From Sphingomonas sp. (lineage in GTDB: Bacteria; Pseudomonadota; Alphaproteobacteria; Sphingomonadales; Sphingomonadaceae): a DNA stretch of 43,259 nucleotides. Below are positions 25,600-34,539 of this stretch, piece after piece (within the stretch, counting starts at the first letter, position 1; each line of letters begins with the position of its first letter). The stretch lies in assembly GCF_026460985.1 (NCBI RefSeq), contig NZ_JAPKNM010000099.1, forward strand, positions 1 to 43,259, written 5' to 3'. Below the pieces are notes generated by a model. The model was given only the letters and a program-made list of their open reading frames with translations. It did not search any database and was not told the origin of the DNA. The position numbers were made by a program, and so were the translations under genes.

Positions 25600-26040
25600 A
25601 TGGACAGTCCAAGGCGCAATCTGGCGTTCTTCTGCCGGGTCGGGCCGCGGCTTTGCGCCTTTCCCTGCGCCGATATCGTCGAAATCATGCGCGGGCTGCC
25701 GATCAGCCCCGTGCCCGGCGCGCCGTCGTTCGTTCCCGGAGTGTCCATCATCCGCGACGTCGCGACGCCGGTGGTCGACCTAGCGGTCCTGCTCGGCGGC
25801 GACGCTTCCGAGCTTGCCTATTTCGTGATGGTGGCATTGCCGGGCCGCCGGGTCGCGGTGGCTGTCGATGCCGCGCTCGGCGTGCGGGACCTTTCCATCG
25901 ACGGCGAAGGGCTTCCGCCGCTGCTCCGCGGCGCGAGCCCGGAGCTCGTCTCGACGATGCGTGCGCTGGACAATGAATTGCTGCTGGTCCTCCGCGGCAT
26001 CCTGGATGTTCCCGCGGAGCTGGAGGCTCCGGCTGCATGA
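25600..26040 (+). CDS. cheW: CheW-like coupling protein (first of two)
   Basis: 146-residue CheW-domain protein that links chemoreceptors to the CheA kinase. The fold's core is recognisable in LCAFPCADIVEIMRGLPISP, VPGVSIIRDVATPVVDLAVL and RRVAVAVDAALGV. The start at 25600 is supported by AGGAG just upstream; the open frame extends to 25513 but lacks family resemblance there. It is the first gene of an eight-gene operon, and its stop overlaps cheR (ATGA). In gene content it corresponds to WspB of the Pseudomonas Wsp system. It may work with the second CheW further down. Confidence 0.88.
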   Translation: MDSPRRNLAFFCRVGPRLCAFPCADIVEIMRGLPISPVPGAPSFVPGVSIIRDVATPVVDLAVLLGGDASELAYFVMVALPGRRVAVAVDAALGVRDLSIDGEGLPPLLRGASPELVSTMRALDNELLLVLRGILDVPAELEAPAA

Positions 26041-27536
26041 CGCACGAGCTCGGCGACCGGGAGGTGCGGGATTTCCAGGACCTCGTCGAGCTGCGGCTCG
26101 GGCTGCGGATCGAGGACGCGCGGCTCGGTTTCCTCGCCGAGTTGCTCCGGCGCCGGCTGGATTCGACCGGTATCGAGCCCGCCGCCTATCTCAACCGTTT
26201 CGGATCCGATTGGACCCGCGGCGAGATCGGCGCATTGGCACGGGAGCTGACCGTGCCCGAGACCTATTTCTTCCGCGGGGCCGATCAGTTCCGCGCGCTC
26301 GCCGAGATCGCCCTGCCGGGGCGGCTGGCCGTCGCGGGCGGGCGCGAGCTCAGGATCCTGTCGGCGGGGTGCGCATCGGGCGAGGAGGCCTATTCGATCG
26401 CGATCGTCGCGCGGGAGGCGGCGGCGGGGTCCGTCGCGCCGGTCTCGATCCAGGCGGTCGACATCAATCCGGCGGTGATCCGCAAGGCCCAGCGGGCGCG
26501 CTTCACCAATTGGGCGTTCCGCGAGACCGCGCCCGATATGCGCGCGCGATGGTTCCGGCGCGTCGGTGCGGAGTTCCAGCTCGACGACGGGATCAGGGGC
26601 GCCGTCGCGTTCCACGAGCGCAACCTGATCGACCAGGATCCGGAATTCTGGCGGCCGGGAAGCTGGGACATCGTGTTCTGCCGCAACACGATCATGTATT
26701 TTCCGGAGGAGACCGCGCGCGCGGTGGTGGCGCGGATCGCGGGCGCGCTCGCGCCGGGCGGATATCTGTTCCTCGGCCATGCCGAGACCCTGCGGGGCCT
26801 CTCGCACGACTTTCATCTGCGCCACACCCATGGGGCGTTCTATTACCAGCGCAAGGAACGAAACGAAGCCGCCGCGGACCCGAGTGCGCCGGGGACCAGG
26901 CGGGTCTCGTCCGAGCCGCCGGTCGAAGCGGAATCCGACTGGATCGCCGACATCGGCCGCGCGGCGAAGCGGATCGAGACGCTGGCCGGCGCGCCTTCGC
27001 CGCACGTGCAGGCGGAGGCGGTTTCCGCGCCGCGCGCGGATTACGGCGCGGCGCTCGATCTCCTCGCGCGCGAACGGTTCGCCGAGGCGCTCGAGCTGGT
27101 CGAGGCTTTCCCGCCGCGGTCATTGGCCGACCCCGACATCCTGCTCCTGCACGCCACGCTCCTCGTCCATGCCGGCCAGCTCGATGCCGCCGAGCGGGCC
27201 TGCCGCTCCTTGCTCGGACGCGACGACATGAGCGCGGGCGCGCATCACGTGCTCGCATTGTGCCGCGAGGTGGGGGGCGACCGGCGCGGCGCGATCGAGC
27301 AGTACCAGATCGCCGCCTATCTCGATCCGTCCTTCGCCATGCCGCACCTCCATCTCGGCCTGCTTGCCCGGCGCGCGGGCGACGCCGAGGAAGCGCAGTG
27401 CGAGCTCGGCATGGCATTCGAGTTGCTCCAGCGCGAAGAGACCGGGCGGCTGCTGCTGTTCGGTGGCGGCTTCGGCCGCGACGCGCTGCTCGCCTTGTGC
27501 CGCACCGAACCCGAACGCTGCGGGGAGGACGCGTGA
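26037..27536 (+). CDS. cheR: CheR-type chemoreceptor methyltransferase with C-terminal TPR repeats
   Basis: 499-residue S-adenosylmethionine-dependent methyltransferase that methylates glutamates on chemoreceptors. The CheR N-domain (about 10-75) and the catalytic domain (about 80-275) carry the SAM loop ILSAGCASGEEAYS (107-120) and DIVFCRNTIMYF (211-222). A charged linker of about 50 residues leads to helical TPR-type repeats (about 335-470, for example LLHATLLVHAGQLDAAERAC and HHVLALCREVGGDRRGAIEQ). CheR with TPRs is the WspC layout; in Myxococcus FrzF and WspC the TPRs modulate activity. The gene overlaps both neighbours by four bases (ATGA before, GTGA after). Confidence 0.92.
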   Translation: MTHELGDREVRDFQDLVELRLGLRIEDARLGFLAELLRRRLDSTGIEPAAYLNRFGSDWTRGEIGALARELTVPETYFFRGADQFRALAEIALPGRLAVAGGRELRILSAGCASGEEAYSIAIVAREAAAGSVAPVSIQAVDINPAVIRKAQRARFTNWAFRETAPDMRARWFRRVGAEFQLDDGIRGAVAFHERNLIDQDPEFWRPGSWDIVFCRNTIMYFPEETARAVVARIAGALAPGGYLFLGHAETLRGLSHDFHLRHTHGAFYYQRKERNEAAADPSAPGTRRVSSEPPVEAESDWIADIGRAAKRIETLAGAPSPHVQAEAVSAPRADYGAALDLLARERFAEALELVEAFPPRSLADPDILLLHATLLVHAGQLDAAERACRSLLGRDDMSAGAHHVLALCREVGGDRRGAIEQYQIAAYLDPSFAMPHLHLGLLARRAGDAEEAQCELGMAFELLQREETGRLLLFGGGFGRDALLALCRTEPERCGEDA

Positions 27537-28045
27537 GCGGCTCCGCCCCTACGCTCTTCGACGGCGCGCGCGCCCTCGCGGAGGCGTTCGACCGCAGCTT
27601 CGCCATCGCTCGTCCCGCCGCGCCGCCGACCCCGCGCGATTTCCTCACGGTCCGGATCGGGGGCGATCCCCACGCGATCGGCCTTCTGGACCTCGCCGAG
27701 CTCGTCCCCCTGGGGAAGCTGGCGGCGCTGCCTGGGAACCCGTCCGAATGCCTGGGCCTGGCCGGGGTGCGGGGCGGTGCCGTGCCGGTCTACGACCTTC
27801 GCGTCCTGCTCGGCTATGCGGGGGGCGGGGAGACGGCGCCCTGGCTGGCGATCCTGGCGAGCGCGCGCGTCGCCCTCGCCTTCGACGCGGTCGAAGGGTT
27901 TCTCCGACTGCCGGACGATGCCGAGGGAGACGCCGCGACGGCTCAGCGCCACGTCCGTCAGGTGCTCAGGTCCGGCGATGCGGCGTTGCCCGTGCTCGAC
28001 ACCGACTCGCTGCTCGCCGCGATCCGTGGCCGCGCCGACTCATGA
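27533..28045 (+). CDS. cheW: CheW-like coupling protein (second of two)
   Basis: 170-residue CheW-domain protein beginning with GTG at 27533, in a GTGA overlap with cheR and preceded by GGGGAGG. Core motifs are AIGLLDLAELVPLGKLAALP, CLGLAGVRGGAVPVYDLRVL and LAFDAVEGFLRLPDD. An N-terminal extension of about 35 residues precedes the domain. Together with the first CheW it reproduces the WspB/WspD pair that flanks a CheR in Wsp-like operons. The frame is open far upstream, but that part lies antiparallel or shifted over cheR and is not coding. Confidence 0.88.
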   Translation: MSGSAPTLFDGARALAEAFDRSFAIARPAAPPTPRDFLTVRIGGDPHAIGLLDLAELVPLGKLAALPGNPSECLGLAGVRGGAVPVYDLRVLLGYAGGGETAPWLAILASARVALAFDAVEGFLRLPDDAEGDAATAQRHVRQVLRSGDAALPVLDTDSLLAAIRGRADS

Positions 28046-29535
28046 AACAGGAGAGCCCGCACATGCTGCAGCAATGGACGTTCTCGCGCAGGATCAACAT
28101 CAGCCTGGCCGTGGCCGCCGCTTTCACCGTGATCGTCGGGCTGGTCGCGATCTCGACGCTGCGGGACCTGGTCGCCAGCAACGAGCGCGTCGTCGCGGCG
28201 AACATGGATGGCCTGCTTCGGGCCACGCAGCTCGAACTGCTGCTCGAGCGCAGGTCGGCGGCATCGCGCGGTTTCCTGTTCAACGGCGACGAGCGGTTCG
28301 CGAGGGAGGCCGGCGCCGCGCGCGACGAATTCGCCGCCAATCTGGACAGGATCGAACGGAACCCGTCGATCGCGGGATCGGCGCAAGCCATCGCGGACAT
28401 CCGGAAAGCAACGGACATGCATCAGCAGGCGAGCGATCGCGTCGTCGAGATGCGGCGCAGCGGCGCCCCCGCCGCGACGATCATGAGGGCCTATGAGGAT
28501 GAGGTCTTGCCGAGACGGGTCAGGGTCACCGCGGCGATCCGGGACTATGTCGGGCTCCAGCAAAGGCGAGTCGCCGATGCCGAGCGCGAGGAAGGCGAAC
28601 GCGCGCGCTATGCGATCGGGCTGGTGAGCGTCGCGGTCGGCCTGGGCGGGCTCTTCGCAATTCTGGTCGCATTGTTCCTGTCGCGCGCGCTCAACCGCCA
28701 GATCGGCACCGCCGTCGCGCACGTCCAGAGCTCGTCGGCCGAGCTCCAGACCGCGGCCAACCAGCAAGCGACGGGCGCGAAGGAACAGACCACCGCGATG
28801 AACGAGATCACCACCACGATCAGCGAGCTGCTCGCCACCTCGCGCCAGATCGCCGAGAGCGCGCAGCGCGTCGCCGAGATAGCCGAGCGGACCACGGCGG
28901 CGGCGCAGTCGGGCGACGACACGGTCGACCAGGCGCATGATTCGATCGCCGGCATCCGCCAGCAGATGGACATGGTGGTCGCCCATATGCTCGAGCTGGG
29001 CAGGAAGTCGCAGCAGGTGGGCGCGGTCGTCGACATCGTCTCGGAGTTGGCCGAGCAGACCAACATCCTGGCGATCAACGCGACGATCGAAGCGGCCGGG
29101 GCGGGAGACGCCGGCCGGCGCTTCGCCGTCGTCGCCGACGAGATCCGCCAGCTCGCCGATCGCGTCACCGGCTCGACCAAGGAGATCAGGCCGCTGATCG
29201 AGGACATGCGCGGCGCGGTGAACACCACGATCATGGCGACCGAGACCGGGTCCAAGGCCGTCGACGGCGGCTCGCGCCAGTTCGGCGACGTCGCCTCGTC
29301 GTTCAAGCAGATCGCGACCCTGCTCGTCACCACGACCGAGGCCGCGCGCGAGATCGAGCTTTCGACCAAGCAGCAGAGCAGCGCGGTCGAGCAGGTGAAC
29401 GCGGCGATCGCCAATGTCGCCCAGGCCACGCGCGAGACCGAGGTCAGCGCGCGCCAGACGCTCGATACGGTGTCGCAACTCGCGGGCCTGTCGCGCGATC
29501 TGCTGCGCCTCGTCCAGCCCCAGGCGGCCGCCTGA
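28042..29535 (+). CDS. Methyl-accepting chemotaxis protein without HAMP domain or docking pentapeptide
   Basis: 497-residue chemoreceptor. The first membrane segment (about 19-40) and the second (about 190-217) enclose a roughly 150-residue helical periplasmic domain of the four-helix type. The cytoplasmic coiled coil starts directly after membrane segment 2, with no recognisable HAMP. The signalling tip is SELAEQTNILAINATIEAAG and onward (334-374), close to the canonical hairpin but with AGAGDAGRRF. The protein ends LVQPQAAA, with no CheR-docking pentapeptide. Two starts are possible: ATG 28042 (ATGA overlap with cheW) or ATG 28063, which has AGGAG nine bases upstream. It is the only receptor in the operon and corresponds to WspA. 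Confidence 0.9.
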   Translation: MKQESPHMLQQWTFSRRINISLAVAAAFTVIVGLVAISTLRDLVASNERVVAANMDGLLRATQLELLLERRSAASRGFLFNGDERFAREAGAARDEFAANLDRIERNPSIAGSAQAIADIRKATDMHQQASDRVVEMRRSGAPAATIMRAYEDEVLPRRVRVTAAIRDYVGLQQRRVADAEREEGERARYAIGLVSVAVGLGGLFAILVALFLSRALNRQIGTAVAHVQSSSAELQTAANQQATGAKEQTTAMNEITTTISELLATSRQIAESAQRVAEIAERTTAAAQSGDDTVDQAHDSIAGIRQQMDMVVAHMLELGRKSQQVGAVVDIVSELAEQTNILAINATIEAAGAGDAGRRFAVVADEIRQLADRVTGSTKEIRPLIEDMRGAVNTTIMATETGSKAVDGGSRQFGDVASSFKQIATLLVTTTEAAREIELSTKQQSSAVEQVNAAIANVAQATRETEVSARQTLDTVSQLAGLSRDLLRLVQPQAAA

Positions 29536-29538
29536 CGC

Positions 29539-31524
29539 GTGCCGCGCGACCCCTATCTCTATTTCCGCGCCGAAGCGCGCGAGCTCCAGGATGCGCTCGT
29601 CAAGGGCGCGCTGGATCTCGAGAAGGGGGAGGGCGAACCTGGGCTGGTCACCCGGCTGCTGCGGCTCGCGCACACGCTCAAGGGCGCCGCGCGGATCGTG
29701 AAGCAGCGCGCAATCGCCGATCGCGCCCATGCGATCGAGGAACTGCTCGACCCCTATCGCGAGGCCGGTGCCGCGCCGCCGCGCGAGGCGATCGATGGGA
29801 TCCTGCGGATGCTCGACGAGATTGGAGGCCATGTCGCCGATCTGGGCGCGGACCGCGACGCGGCACCGGACCGACCTCCTTCCGCCGACGAGCCGCTCCG
29901 CATGCTGCGCGCCGACGTCTTCGAGCTCGACGCGCTACTCGAGGGCGTCACCGAGACGCGCACGCGGCTGGAAGGCGCGCGGCGTACGCTCGACGGCTTC
30001 GGAGACGTCCGTGGCCTCGTCGACGGCCTCGGCGGGCAACGGGCGGCGAGCGACCTGCGTGCCGCGCTCGCGGGCCTGCAGCGCAAGCTCTCCGCCTCGA
30101 TCGACCAGGTCGATCGCGAGCTGCGGCAATTGCGCGGCGGCGCCGAGAAACTGCGGCTGGTCCCCGCCGGCGCGCTGTTCAACCCGCTCGAACGGACCGC
30201 GCGCGACGTCGCCCAGTCGTTGGGGAAGCGCGTCGGCTTCGCGGCGCGCGGCGGCGAGGTGCGGCTCGACGGCCATGTCCTGGAAGTGCTCCAGGGCGCG
30301 CTCGTCCAGCTCGTGCGCAATGCCGCAGCACACGGCATCGAGACCGCGGATCGGCGACGGGCCGCCGACAAGCAGGAAGAGGGCCGGATCGCGCTCACCG
30401 TCGAGCGACGGGGAGGACGGATCGCCTTCGCCTGTGCGGATGACGGCGGCGGCCTGGACGAGGAAGCGCTGCGCCGCGCCGCGCGCGCGAAAGGCATCGC
30501 GATCCCCGACCGGCCCGGCGCCGAGGGACTGCTGCGGCTGCTGCTCGGCGGCGGGCTCAGCACGGCGGGGAGCGTCACCGAGGTTTCCGGGCGCGGGATC
30601 GGCCTCGACATCGTCCGCGACGCCATGGAACGGCTGGGCGGCGAAGTCGCGGTGCGCAGCGCGCCGGGCACGGGTACGACGATCGAGCTCCTGGTTCCCC
30701 TCTCGGTCGCGTCGATCGGAGCGATGCAGTTCGAAACAGGCGCCGATGTCTTCGCGATTCCGCTCGACGCGATCCGCCGGGTGATGCGCTTCCTGCCGCG
30801 GGAGATCGCCCGCACCGCCGATGGCGAGGCAGTGACGTGCGACGGCAGGACTATCCCGTTCGTGCCGATCGCTTCGCTGCTGGGTGGGGCGGCCGGGCGA
30901 ACGCATCGCGCGGCACGCCGTCCCGCGCTCGCGGCGATTGTCGAAGGTGCGGGCGGTGACGTAGCCTTGGGGGTGGACCGGCTGGCGGGGATCGCGACCC
31001 TGGTGCTGCGCCCGCTCCCCGATCTCGCGCCCGCCATGCCGATCGTCGCGGGGGTATCGATGGACGCGGACGGGAACCCGCAGCTCGTCCTTGATCCGGA
31101 CGCGCTCGCCACCGCCGTCCGGCGCGCCGCGCTGCCGCAGGCCGCGCCCGAGGTGCCGCCGCGTCCGGTGCTGGTGATCGACGATTCGCTGACGACGCGG
31201 ATGCTGGAGCAGAGCATCCTCGAATCCGCCGGCTACCGCGTCGACACCGCCGCCTCCGCCGAGGAGGGGCTGGAGGCGGCGCGGCGCGGCGACTACGGGC
31301 TAATCCTCGTCGACGTCGAGATGCCGGGCATGGACGGCTTCGGCTTCATCGAGACGATCCGCCGCGATTCCGATCTGTGCGCGATCCCGGCGCTGCTCGT
31401 CACTTCCCGCGCCGCGCCCGAGGACAAGAAGCGCGGTCGTGAGGTCGGCGCGCAGGGCTATATCGTGAAGAGCGAGTTCGATCAGGGCGCGTTCCTCGAT
31501 CGCATCCGACAGCTCCTGGTCTAG
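29539..31524 (+). CDS. cheA: CheA-type chemotaxis kinase fused to a receiver (WspE-like)
   Basis: 661-residue hybrid CheA. The Hpt domain carries phosphorylatable His45 in LAHTLKGAAR. There is no P2 docking domain. The ATPase domain (about 240-385) shows VRNAAAHGIE, DDGGGLDEE and GRGIGLDIV. A CheW-like P5 domain follows (about 390-525), then a C-terminal receiver (about 531-655) with Asp592 in LVDVEMPGMDG. The start is GTG at 29539, three bases after the receptor stop. The attached receiver is the feature that defines WspE/FrzE-type kinases, and it may act as a phosphate sink or relay. Expected partners are the two CheW proteins, the receptor, CheB and the triple-REC kinase downstream. Confidence 0.93.
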   Translation: MPRDPYLYFRAEARELQDALVKGALDLEKGEGEPGLVTRLLRLAHTLKGAARIVKQRAIADRAHAIEELLDPYREAGAAPPREAIDGILRMLDEIGGHVADLGADRDAAPDRPPSADEPLRMLRADVFELDALLEGVTETRTRLEGARRTLDGFGDVRGLVDGLGGQRAASDLRAALAGLQRKLSASIDQVDRELRQLRGGAEKLRLVPAGALFNPLERTARDVAQSLGKRVGFAARGGEVRLDGHVLEVLQGALVQLVRNAAAHGIETADRRRAADKQEEGRIALTVERRGGRIAFACADDGGGLDEEALRRAARAKGIAIPDRPGAEGLLRLLLGGGLSTAGSVTEVSGRGIGLDIVRDAMERLGGEVAVRSAPGTGTTIELLVPLSVASIGAMQFETGADVFAIPLDAIRRVMRFLPREIARTADGEAVTCDGRTIPFVPIASLLGGAAGRTHRAARRPALAAIVEGAGGDVALGVDRLAGIATLVLRPLPDLAPAMPIVAGVSMDADGNPQLVLDPDALATAVRRAALPQAAPEVPPRPVLVIDDSLTTRMLEQSILESAGYRVDTAASAEEGLEAARRGDYGLILVDVEMPGMDGFGFIETIRRDSDLCAIPALLVTSRAAPEDKKRGREVGAQGYIVKSEFDQGAFLDRIRQLLV

Positions 31525-31526
31525 CC

Positions 31527-32576
31527 ATGGCGAAGCTCCGAATCCTCGTCGTGGAAGACTCGCCGACGGTCAGGCAGCGGCTGTGCGAGACGCTGGCGGG
31601 CGACCCCGGCATCGAGGTCGTCGGTGAGGCGGAGGACGGCAAGCAGGCGATCGAGCTCGCCGCCGCGCTCCGCCCCGATCTCGTCACGATGGACATGATG
31701 CTGCCCGTGATCAGCGGCCTCGGCGCAACCGAGTACATCATGGCGCATTGCCCGACGCCGATCCTGATCGTCTCGGCCTCGGTCAACCGCGGCGAACTGT
31801 TCAAGACCTATGAAGCGCTCGCCGCCGGCGCGGTCGACGTCCTCGAAAAGCCGAACGGGGAGGAACCCGAAGGTGCCTGGGAGCGGAAGCTGATCGCGGC
31901 GGTCAAGCTCGTCGCGCGTATCCCCGTCATCACCCATCCGCGCGCCCGGCTCGGCCTTTGGAAGTCGACCGCGTCGGTGCCCATCCTGTCCGCGCCGCAA
32001 TTGAAGGTCGCGGCGGTCGGTGCATCGACCGGCGGGCCGGGCGCGCTCGTCGAGCTGCTGCGCGGGCTTCCGCCCGATTTCGATCTGCCGCTCCTGCTCG
32101 TGCTGCATATCAACGAACCGTTCGGCGCCGCGCTCGCCGACTGGCTAGACGCCCAGACGCAGCGCCCGGTGGCCTATGCGCGCGACGGCGAACCGATCGC
32201 GGCGGCGGCGGGACGCGTGCTGATGGCACCGCCCGACAGCCATCTGATCGTCCAGGAAGGGCGCGTGCACCTGTCGCGCGATCCGCCGCGTCATTCCTGC
32301 CGCCCCTCGGTCGACATGCTGTTCGAGTCCCTCGCGCACGAATATCGCGCCGCTGCGGCCGGCTGCCTGCTGACCGGCATGGGGCGCGACGGGGCTGCGG
32401 GGCTGCTTTCGATCCGCATCGCCGGGGGCAGGACGATCGCGCAGGACGAAGCGAGCTCGGTCGTCTATGGCATGCCGCGCGAGGCCGCGATGCTCGGGGC
32501 GGCCGAGCGGATCCTGCCGATCGGCGAGATCGGCCCGGCGCTGACCGCGCTAGCGGCCGGACAGGGCGACCCGTGA
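31527..32576 (+). CDS. cheB: CheB chemoreceptor methylesterase
   Basis: 349-residue receiver-methylesterase that removes methyl groups (and can deamidate) on receptors. The receiver (4-120) has phospho-acceptor Asp56 in VTMDMMLPVISG. The C-terminal esterase domain has the catalytic triad Ser167 (GASTGG), His194 (LHIN) and Asp288 (GMGRDG). It corresponds to WspF in the Wsp system. It starts two bases after cheA, and its TGA shares one base with the ATG of the next gene (TGATG), so translation is coupled. Confidence 0.95.
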   Translation: MAKLRILVVEDSPTVRQRLCETLAGDPGIEVVGEAEDGKQAIELAAALRPDLVTMDMMLPVISGLGATEYIMAHCPTPILIVSASVNRGELFKTYEALAAGAVDVLEKPNGEEPEGAWERKLIAAVKLVARIPVITHPRARLGLWKSTASVPILSAPQLKVAAVGASTGGPGALVELLRGLPPDFDLPLLLVLHINEPFGAALADWLDAQTQRPVAYARDGEPIAAAAGRVLMAPPDSHLIVQEGRVHLSRDPPRHSCRPSVDMLFESLAHEYRAAAAGCLLTGMGRDGAAGLLSIRIAGGRTIAQDEASSVVYGMPREAAMLGAAERILPIGEIGPALTALAAGQGDP

Positions 32577-34522
32577 TGGCCGGCACGGTGCTCATCGTCG
32601 ACGACAGCGTCACCGTCCGCATGGACCTTTCCGATGCGTTCGCGTCGGCCGGCTTCGCGGTGCGGCCCTGCGCGTCCGTCGCCGAGGCGCGGGCGGCGCT
32701 GGCGCAGGGTGCGGTCGACCTGGCCGTGCTCGACGTGCTGCTGCCCGACGGCGACGGCGTGGAGCTCCTCGCCGAGATCCGCGCCTCCGAAGCTTCGCCG
32801 GCGGTGCTCATGCTCTCCACCGAGGCGGAGATCGGCGATCGCATCCGGGGCCTGCGCACCGGCGCCGACGATTATGTCGGCAAGCCCTATGACGTCGGCC
32901 ATGTCGTCGCCAAGGCGCGCGAGCTCATCCGCGGTCGGGGAACGGAGACTGCGCCGGACCGTCAGGCCATCCTGGTGATCGACGACAGCGCGACCTTCCG
33001 CGGCGCGCTCGCGCATGCGCTGGAGGATGCGGGATATGCGGTGCATCTCGCGGGTGACGGTGAGGAGGGGCTGCGCGTCGCGGCGGAGCGGCGCCCGGCC
33101 GCGATCGTCGTCGACGGCATGCTGCCCGGGATCGATGGCGCCACGGTGGTCCGCCGCCTCCGCCTCGACGCGGCGCTGCGCGGCACGCCCTGCCTGTTGC
33201 TCACCGCCTCCGAGGATCGCGGTGCCGAGCTCGAAGCCTATGAGGCGGGCGCGGACGCGTTCGTCCACAAGGAGGACAATGTCGAACTGATCCTCGCCCG
33301 CCTCGCCGCGACGCTCCGCCGCAGGTCCGAGGCCGTGCATGGCGAGACCGCGAGCTTGATCGGGCCCAAGCGCATCCTGGTCGTCGACGACAGCGTCACC
33401 TATCTGCACGAGCTGGCCGATGCGCTGCGTGGCGAAGGGCATGACGTGGTGCTCGCCCAATCGGGCGAGGCGGCGATCGAGTTGCTCGCGGTGCAGCCGG
33501 TCGATTGCATCCTGCTCGATCTGCTGATGCCTGGAATCGGCGGGCAGGAGACGTGCCGCCGGATCAAGGCGGCGCCGATGCTGCGCGACATCCCCCTCAT
33601 CATGCTCACTGCGATCGAGGGCCGCGCCGCGATGCTCGAAGGGCTCGGCGCCGGTGCCGACGACTATATCCAGAAGGCGAGCGAGTTCGAAGTGCTCAAG
33701 GCGCGCGTCCAGGCCCAGCTCCGCCGCCGGCAGTTCGAGGACGAGAACCGCCGTATCCGCGGTGAATTGATGCGCACTGCGCTCGAGATCGCCCAGGCGC
33801 GCGCCGCGCGCGCGCTCGCCGAAACGCGCGCGGAGCTGATCGCCGAGCTCGAGCGCAAGAACAACGAGCTCGAGGCGTTCACCTACTCGGTGTCGCACGA
33901 TCTGCGCGGGCCGTTGCGCAGCATCGACGGGTTCAGCCAGGCGCTGCTGGAGGACTATGGCGGCACGCTCGATACGACGGGCCAGGACTATCTGCGCCGC
34001 ATCCGCGCGGCTGCACAGCGCATGGGCGAGCTGATCGACGATCTTCTCCAGCTCTCGCGCATCGACCGCCTCAATATGTGCCGCGAGCCGATCGACCTCG
34101 CCGCGATCGCCCGCACGGTGGTTGCCGATCTCCGCCAGCAGCAACCGCGCGAGGAGGTCGAGATCGTCCTGCCCGATACGCTGACGATCGCGGCGGACGG
34201 CGCGCTGATGCGGATCGTGCTGGAGAATCTCCTCGGCAACGCGCTCAAGTTCAGCGCGAAGAACCCGACGCCGAGAGTCGAGCTGGGCATGGCGGCTACG
34301 CCGGAAGGCCCCGCCTGCTTCGTGTGCGACAACGGCGTCGGCTTCGACATGCGCTATGCCGCCAAATTGTTCGGCGTCTTCCAGCGCCTCCACGCACAGG
34401 AGGAGTTTCCAGGCACCGGGATCGGCCTCGCCACCGTCCAGCGGATCATCCAGCGCCATGGTGGGCGCATCTGGGCGGAGAGCCGGCCCGGTGCGGGCGC
34501 GACCTTCCACTTCAGGGTTTGA
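32576..34522 (+). CDS. Histidine kinase with three N-terminal receiver domains
   Basis: 648-residue cytoplasmic kinase with architecture REC-REC-REC-coiled coil-HisKA-HATPase. Each receiver keeps a phospho-acceptor and the conserved lysine: Asp53 (VLDVLLPDGDG, KPYD), Asp180 (VVDGMLPGIDG, HKED) and Asp315 (LLDLLMPGIGG, QKAS). A helical linker (about 380-430) leads to His441 in SVSHDLRGPLRSIDGFS, which resembles the kinases of the Cph1/Rcp1 phytochrome class. The ATPase domain shows LLGNALKFSA, DNGVGFD and GTGIGLATV. It has no sensor domain, so the receivers are the input. Its place directly after cheB suggests phosphorylation by the CheA-REC kinase. ATG 32576 is used; the larger open frame overlaps cheB and is not real. 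Confidence 0.92.
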   Translation: MAGTVLIVDDSVTVRMDLSDAFASAGFAVRPCASVAEARAALAQGAVDLAVLDVLLPDGDGVELLAEIRASEASPAVLMLSTEAEIGDRIRGLRTGADDYVGKPYDVGHVVAKARELIRGRGTETAPDRQAILVIDDSATFRGALAHALEDAGYAVHLAGDGEEGLRVAAERRPAAIVVDGMLPGIDGATVVRRLRLDAALRGTPCLLLTASEDRGAELEAYEAGADAFVHKEDNVELILARLAATLRRRSEAVHGETASLIGPKRILVVDDSVTYLHELADALRGEGHDVVLAQSGEAAIELLAVQPVDCILLDLLMPGIGGQETCRRIKAAPMLRDIPLIMLTAIEGRAAMLEGLGAGADDYIQKASEFEVLKARVQAQLRRRQFEDENRRIRGELMRTALEIAQARAARALAETRAELIAELERKNNELEAFTYSVSHDLRGPLRSIDGFSQALLEDYGGTLDTTGQDYLRRIRAAAQRMGELIDDLLQLSRIDRLNMCREPIDLAAIARTVVADLRQQQPREEVEIVLPDTLTIAADGALMRIVLENLLGNALKFSAKNPTPRVELGMAATPEGPACFVCDNGVGFDMRYAAKLFGVFQRLHAQEEFPGTGIGLATVQRIIQRHGGRIWAESRPGAGATFHFRV

Positions 34523-34539
34523 GGATCGGAGACGAAGCC

